Below are positions 61,201 to 64,000 of a stretch of DNA of 64,000 nucleotides, in pieces. A model generated the notes under the pieces. It was not told the DNA's origin. It ran no database searches and worked only from the letters and a program-made list of their open reading frames with translations. The stretch is from Aphrocallistes beatrix (Eukaryota > Porifera > Hexactinellida > Sceptrulophora > Aphrocallistidae). The stretch lies in contig OY725493.1 of assembly GCA_963281255.1 (NCBI GenBank), forward strand, positions 4,929,857-4,993,856, given 5' to 3'. A program made the translations under genes and the position numbers. Every line of letters starts with the position of its first letter. The stretch's first letter is position 1.

Positions 61201-61678
61201 TCAAAAACACACGAAACTCGAATATGAACAAGTTAATTAAAGTTCTTTTAAGATTTCGAAACCATTCAACTCTTCCACACACTCTCAATCTATGTCTCTG
61301 TAGTTGTATTTGAATTCTTGAGCTTACATATCTAAACAATAATTAATTAGCCAAATGAAACTTATTCCATTTTATTTAGTAAGTCCCCCTATCAACGAGG
61401 AGAACATATCATCCTCTACTACACTTATCATCATCCTCGTGGTAGTAATGGTAATCGTGATCTGTCTATCCGTCCTCCTCATTGTTTGTGTCATTGTCTC
61501 GTACCTGTGTCGGAGAGATCGCAAGAAAGAGTCTCTTGGTGAGTATTAACTATGTACAAGACACAACAACTAAATTATGATTATTTTAAACATTTTAGAT
61601 ATCAGAGGAGAGACTAAGACATTTGTGGAGGAGGAATCGAATATATTCAGAAACCTCAGTGAACACAATGACGAGTAA
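55255..61678 (+). CDS. Single-pass adhesion receptor: six Ig, five FNIII domains (L1-CAM-like layout)
   Basis: Eighteen exons: 55255-55315, 55383-55667, 55772-56068, 56621-56708, 56778-56965, 57021-57302, 57490-57630, 57683-57811, 57874-58194, 58258-58542, 58617-58693, 58752-59108, 59178-59355, 59553-59837, 59904-60032, 60091-60231, 61380-61538, 61599-61678. They sum to 3483 bases (1160 residues) and keep frame at every join, mostly phase 1 at domain edges. Exon 1 is a signal peptide (MYCQQHLIYILWVLLLCF). Six Ig domains follow, each with the Cys pair and DxGxYxC-like motif; Ig5 has Tyr for the core Trp. Five FNIII domains come next, then a membrane helix (about 1093-1121) and a 39-residue acidic tail. 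The layout equals L1/neurofascin, but the tail has no FIGQY ankyrin motif. Likely a cell-cell adhesion or guidance receptor. Confidence 0.82.
56069..56620 (+). other. 552-bp intron between Ig2 and Ig3
   Basis: It begins GTAAGT and ends CTCTCTAG. I see no coding sequence or element inside. Confidence 0.6.
60232..61379 (+). other. 1148-bp intron before the membrane-helix exon
   Basis: It begins GTAAGT and ends TTATTTAG. It contains only a 62-codon frame (60894-61082) with no splice sites or domain character, so I do not count it as an exon. The largest intron of the receptor gene; it might hold an alternative exon or enhancer. Confidence 0.6.
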
Positions 61679-61816
61679 GTTTTAGACACACTTCTATATT
61701 CAATCACTTTACGTAATTACTATTTTCATGATACATCACAAACAGTACTGAACAGCTAGGATAGTTTCTTTTATTGTTAATTTAAGCTAGCTAGTCGATT
61801 TAACTGGTATAATGCT
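61679..61816. other. Convergent 3' region, receptor (+) and Na+/K+-ATPase (-)
   Basis: Only 138 bases separate two stop codons on opposite strands, so the 3' UTRs probably overlap. On the - strand AATAAA-like sequence is not evident within it. Confidence 0.5.
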
Positions 61817-64000
61817 TTAGTAGTAAGTTTCTCTCTCCACCCATCCTCCAGGATACTTTCTCAAGAGCCATTTCCTTGCTTCATCGTAGCAGAATATTGC
61901 TATCGTGAATGTGAATGGCAATGCAAGCCATTCGAGGCGAAGTGCGTACATTTTAAGAACGTTATTTATGACTGGAGTGTAGGCGAGGAAAAGCGCGAGC
62001 GCAGTCTCGAATATAAGACCTGCAATCATCCAATAATTAATTCCTCGTTGCATGAAAAAGCTGTTTTTGCGTGTTTTACATATCAGTAGGTCCGCCCATT
62101 GACTCACCACGATAGAAACGAAGAATCCGGTGTTGCACGTGTATTCCAGTTGTTTCCTAGCTATATACGACCACTCGATCCCGTACGAATCTGAGAGGTT
62201 GTTAATGTCTTGGTTGTCCCAACGGTCACTCAGTCCGAATAATATTAGAGGCAGGAAGCCGTTCACTCCCATTATCACAAAATAAGTTAGGAATCCCGCC
62301 AAGGCCTGGAGTATCCCGATTTGAGCATAACTCATTGCGATTAGTCGGTTGTTGACAAGTCTATCTTTCTTTGCATTTCTCGGCGCTCTTTGCATAATCT
62401 CAGATTCTGCTGACTCGTAGGCTAGAGAAATGGCAGGAAGTAAGTCGGTGCCTAAATCAATGCATAGGATATGAATGGTGTCTAAGGGAAGCGGGATTCG
62501 GAAGAGGATGAACAGGAGAAATGGAGTTATTTCTGGGATGTTTGAGGTTAGGGTGTACGCGATAGATTTTTTCAAATTGTCAAAGATAAGTCGCCCCTCT
62601 TGTACCCCTGTTACAATTGAACTGAAGTTGTCATCCATCAGGATCATGTCTGCTGCTTGCTTGGATACATCAGCGCCCGATATTCCCATTGCTATGCCAA
62701 TGTTTGCCTGCTTGAGAGCTGGAGAGTCATTCACCCCATCTCCTGTCACTGCCACTATCCTTCCCTGTCGCTGGTATGCTTCGACTATTATCAGTTTTTG
62801 CTGCGGACTCGTTCTAGCGAAAACCACTTCACTGAAAGTAGACAGAATGTAATCCAATTGTTCTGGTTGGAGTTTAGCAAGGAAAGTTCCATGTATTACA
62901 ACAGCCCTCGTATCCTTGAGTTCATTAGAATTCTCAATCACGGAAATTCCTCTCTCCTCAGCAATTTCATCTGCCGTCTGTCCTTCTGCTGTGATTATGT
63001 TGACCATCCTAGCAATGGCTCTTGCTGTGGCTGGGTGGTCCCCTGTTACCATTACGACGTCTATTCCTGCTCTACGACATGTATCAACTGCCTCCTTCAC
63101 ACCTTCTCGAGGCGGGTCCACTAATCCTAGCATTCCAGCAAAGCAGTAACCTTCCAGTGGAAAGTTAGGATCTTCTGTGTTGAAATGGAAATCTTCAGGA
63201 AACTTATCTTCTGGCAGGGTTGAAAAACAAAATCCCAACACCCTCTCTCCCTTGTTAGCGAGGTCCAGGGCACTCCCTTCGAATTCTTGTTTGTGCTTTT
63301 CTCCATCACCACTCATCACCTGTTCATGTCCGTTTATCATGATCCTATTACACTTACTGAAAATTACCTCTGGTGCTCCCTTCATTACGAGTAAAAAGTT
63401 TTTGTTCTCAGGTTGTTTGTGTATCGATACTTGGAATTTGTTCTTTGAATTGAAAGGTATTTCAGCGACTTTGGGGTACTTTTTTTTGTATTCACTGCTT
63501 CCTCCTACTTCTAACTCGAATGCTTTGAGAATCGCGGCTTCTGACGCATCTCCGTTTACATATTTCCATTGCAATATCGGTACATTATCCTCTCTATCTT
63601 CAACAAAACTGACTTTATTGCAGAGACACGCGACCCTGAATAACCATTCCCATGTTCTTGTTTTCCGACCTTCGTCAATCTCAACACTTTTCATTGCCGT
63701 AGGAAATGAGGCGCACTGGTAAATATTTCTATCGTAGCAGAGGTGCATGCATGTCATTTTATTTTGCGTCAAAGTTCCTGTCTTATCTGAACAAATCGTT
63801 GAAGTACTTCCAAGTGTTTCGACTGCTTCCAAGTGTTTGACAAGACAATTTTCTTTCTTCATTCTGGTCGCAGTGAGCGACAGACAGACAGTAACAGTTG
63901 CGAGGAGGCCTTCAGGAACGTTAGCGATGATTATTCCGACAAGAAAAACGAACGCTTCTAAAATATGTTCTAGAACTCGATCCAGATTATATTCCCAAGG
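61817..64000 (-). CDS. ATP1A: Na+/K+-ATPase alpha subunit (C-terminal 727 residues; 5' end outside window)
   Basis: The frame is open from the window edge at 64000 to the stop at 61817-61819. The first residues visible belong to membrane helix 3-4 with the ion-binding [20 protein letters not shown]. Then come the phosphorylation site [14 protein letters not shown] in the nucleotide domain, [27 protein letters not shown], helices 5-10, and the end [10 protein letters not shown], which is near-identical to the animal Na,K-ATPase terminus (GGWVEKETYY). It is a P-type IIC pump exporting three Na+ for two K+ with a beta subunit. About 295 N-terminal residues, including the actuator domain, lie outside. 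No intron in the 2.2 kb seen. The ATG at 63862 is internal, not the start. Confidence 0.95.
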   Translation of the reverse strand, partial: PWEYNLDRVLEHILEAFVFLVGIIIANVPEGLLATVTVCLSLTATRMKKENCLVKHLEAVETLGSTSTICSDKTGTLTQNKMTCMHLCYDRNIYQCASFPTAMKSVEIDEGRKTRTWEWLFRVACLCNKVSFVEDREDNVPILQWKYVNGDASEAAILKAFELEVGGSSEYKKKYPKVAEIPFNSKNKFQVSIHKQPENKNFLLVMKGAPEVIFSKCNRIMINGHEQVMSGDGEKHKQEFEGSALDLANKGERVLGFCFSTLPEDKFPEDFHFNTEDPNFPLEGYCFAGMLGLVDPPREGVKEAVDTCRRAGIDVVMVTGDHPATARAIARMVNIITAEGQTADEIAEERGISVIENSNELKDTRAVVIHGTFLAKLQPEQLDYILSTFSEVVFARTSPQQKLIIVEAYQRQGRIVAVTGDGVNDSPALKQANIGIAMGISGADVSKQAADMILMDDNFSSIVTGVQEGRLIFDNLKKSIAYTLTSNIPEITPFLLFILFRIPLPLDTIHILCIDLGTDLLPAISLAYESAESEIMQRAPRNAKKDRLVNNRLIAMSYAQIGILQALAGFLTYFVIMGVNGFLPLILFGLSDRWDNQDINNLSDSYGIEWSYIARKQLEYTCNTGFFVSIVVSQWADLLICKTRKNSFFMQRGINYWMIAGLIFETALALFLAYTPVINNVLKMYALRLEWLALPFTFTIAIFCYDEARKWLLRKYPGGWVERETYY

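Noticed and set aside
1-64000. tRNA, rRNA, snRNA, SL RNA genes, CRISPR arrays, retroelements
   Set aside because: I scanned intergenic gaps for A/B-box pairs, repeat arrays, reverse-transcriptase or integrase motifs and Sm-site-bearing hairpins and found nothing convincing; very short or divergent RNA genes could be missed.

Overview
The window is nuclear DNA from a small-genome, non-vertebrate animal. The gene set is clearly metazoan: an Ig/fibronectin-III cell adhesion receptor, a Na+/K+-ATPase alpha subunit, a steroid 5-alpha-reductase, a BLOC-1 subunit and ciliary genes CCDC113, IFT54 and OSCP1. About 27 genes sit in 64 kb. Introns are mostly 55-75 bp with GT-AG ends, and many very long genes (ECM29, two ZNFX1 copies, ACAP, IFT54, a NACHT-TPR gene) have no intron. 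Most genes lie on the + strand with 120-190 bp gaps, and many have a T-rich AG 0-16 bases before the ATG, which hints at spliced-leader trans-splicing. A ctenophore or another compact early-branching or secondarily reduced animal would fit; this is inference only.

Left part (1-19 kb): the end of a coiled-coil gene, THUMPD1 (tRNA acetylation adaptor), a broken duplicate of the ECM29 start followed by intact intronless ECM29 (proteasome adaptor), TAF13, a CLC-3/5-type Cl-/H+ exchanger on the - strand, and then a close + strand series CCDC113, TFIIE-alpha, WDR4, IFT54, steroid 5-alpha-reductase.

Middle (20-26 kb): a nucleotide-sugar transporter of the SLC35A family is split by a 3.8 kb intron that carries a whole ACAP-type ArfGAP gene on the same strand. 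NUDT16 follows.

26-45 kb: two paralogous ZNFX1-type helicase/zinc-finger genes on the same strand enclose an EF-hand/septin fusion, two paralogous small helical proteins with a TREX-like 3'-5' exonuclease between them on the other strand, a short major-vault-protein-like gene and a 185 bp MITE with TA target duplications. The upstream ZNFX1 copy keeps the C-terminal RZ finger; the downstream copy has lost it. This is the most unusual stretch and may be a nucleic-acid-sensing or innate-immunity neighbourhood, though that is inference.

Right part (45-64 kb): a shortened AUP1 without CUE domain, OSCP1, ribosomal protein S29, a DUF4062-NACHT-TPR protein, succinyl-CoA ligase alpha, BLOC1S5, an 18-exon receptor with six Ig and five FNIII domains (L1-CAM layout, different tail), and the 3' two thirds of the Na+/K+-ATPase alpha gene, which runs off the window.
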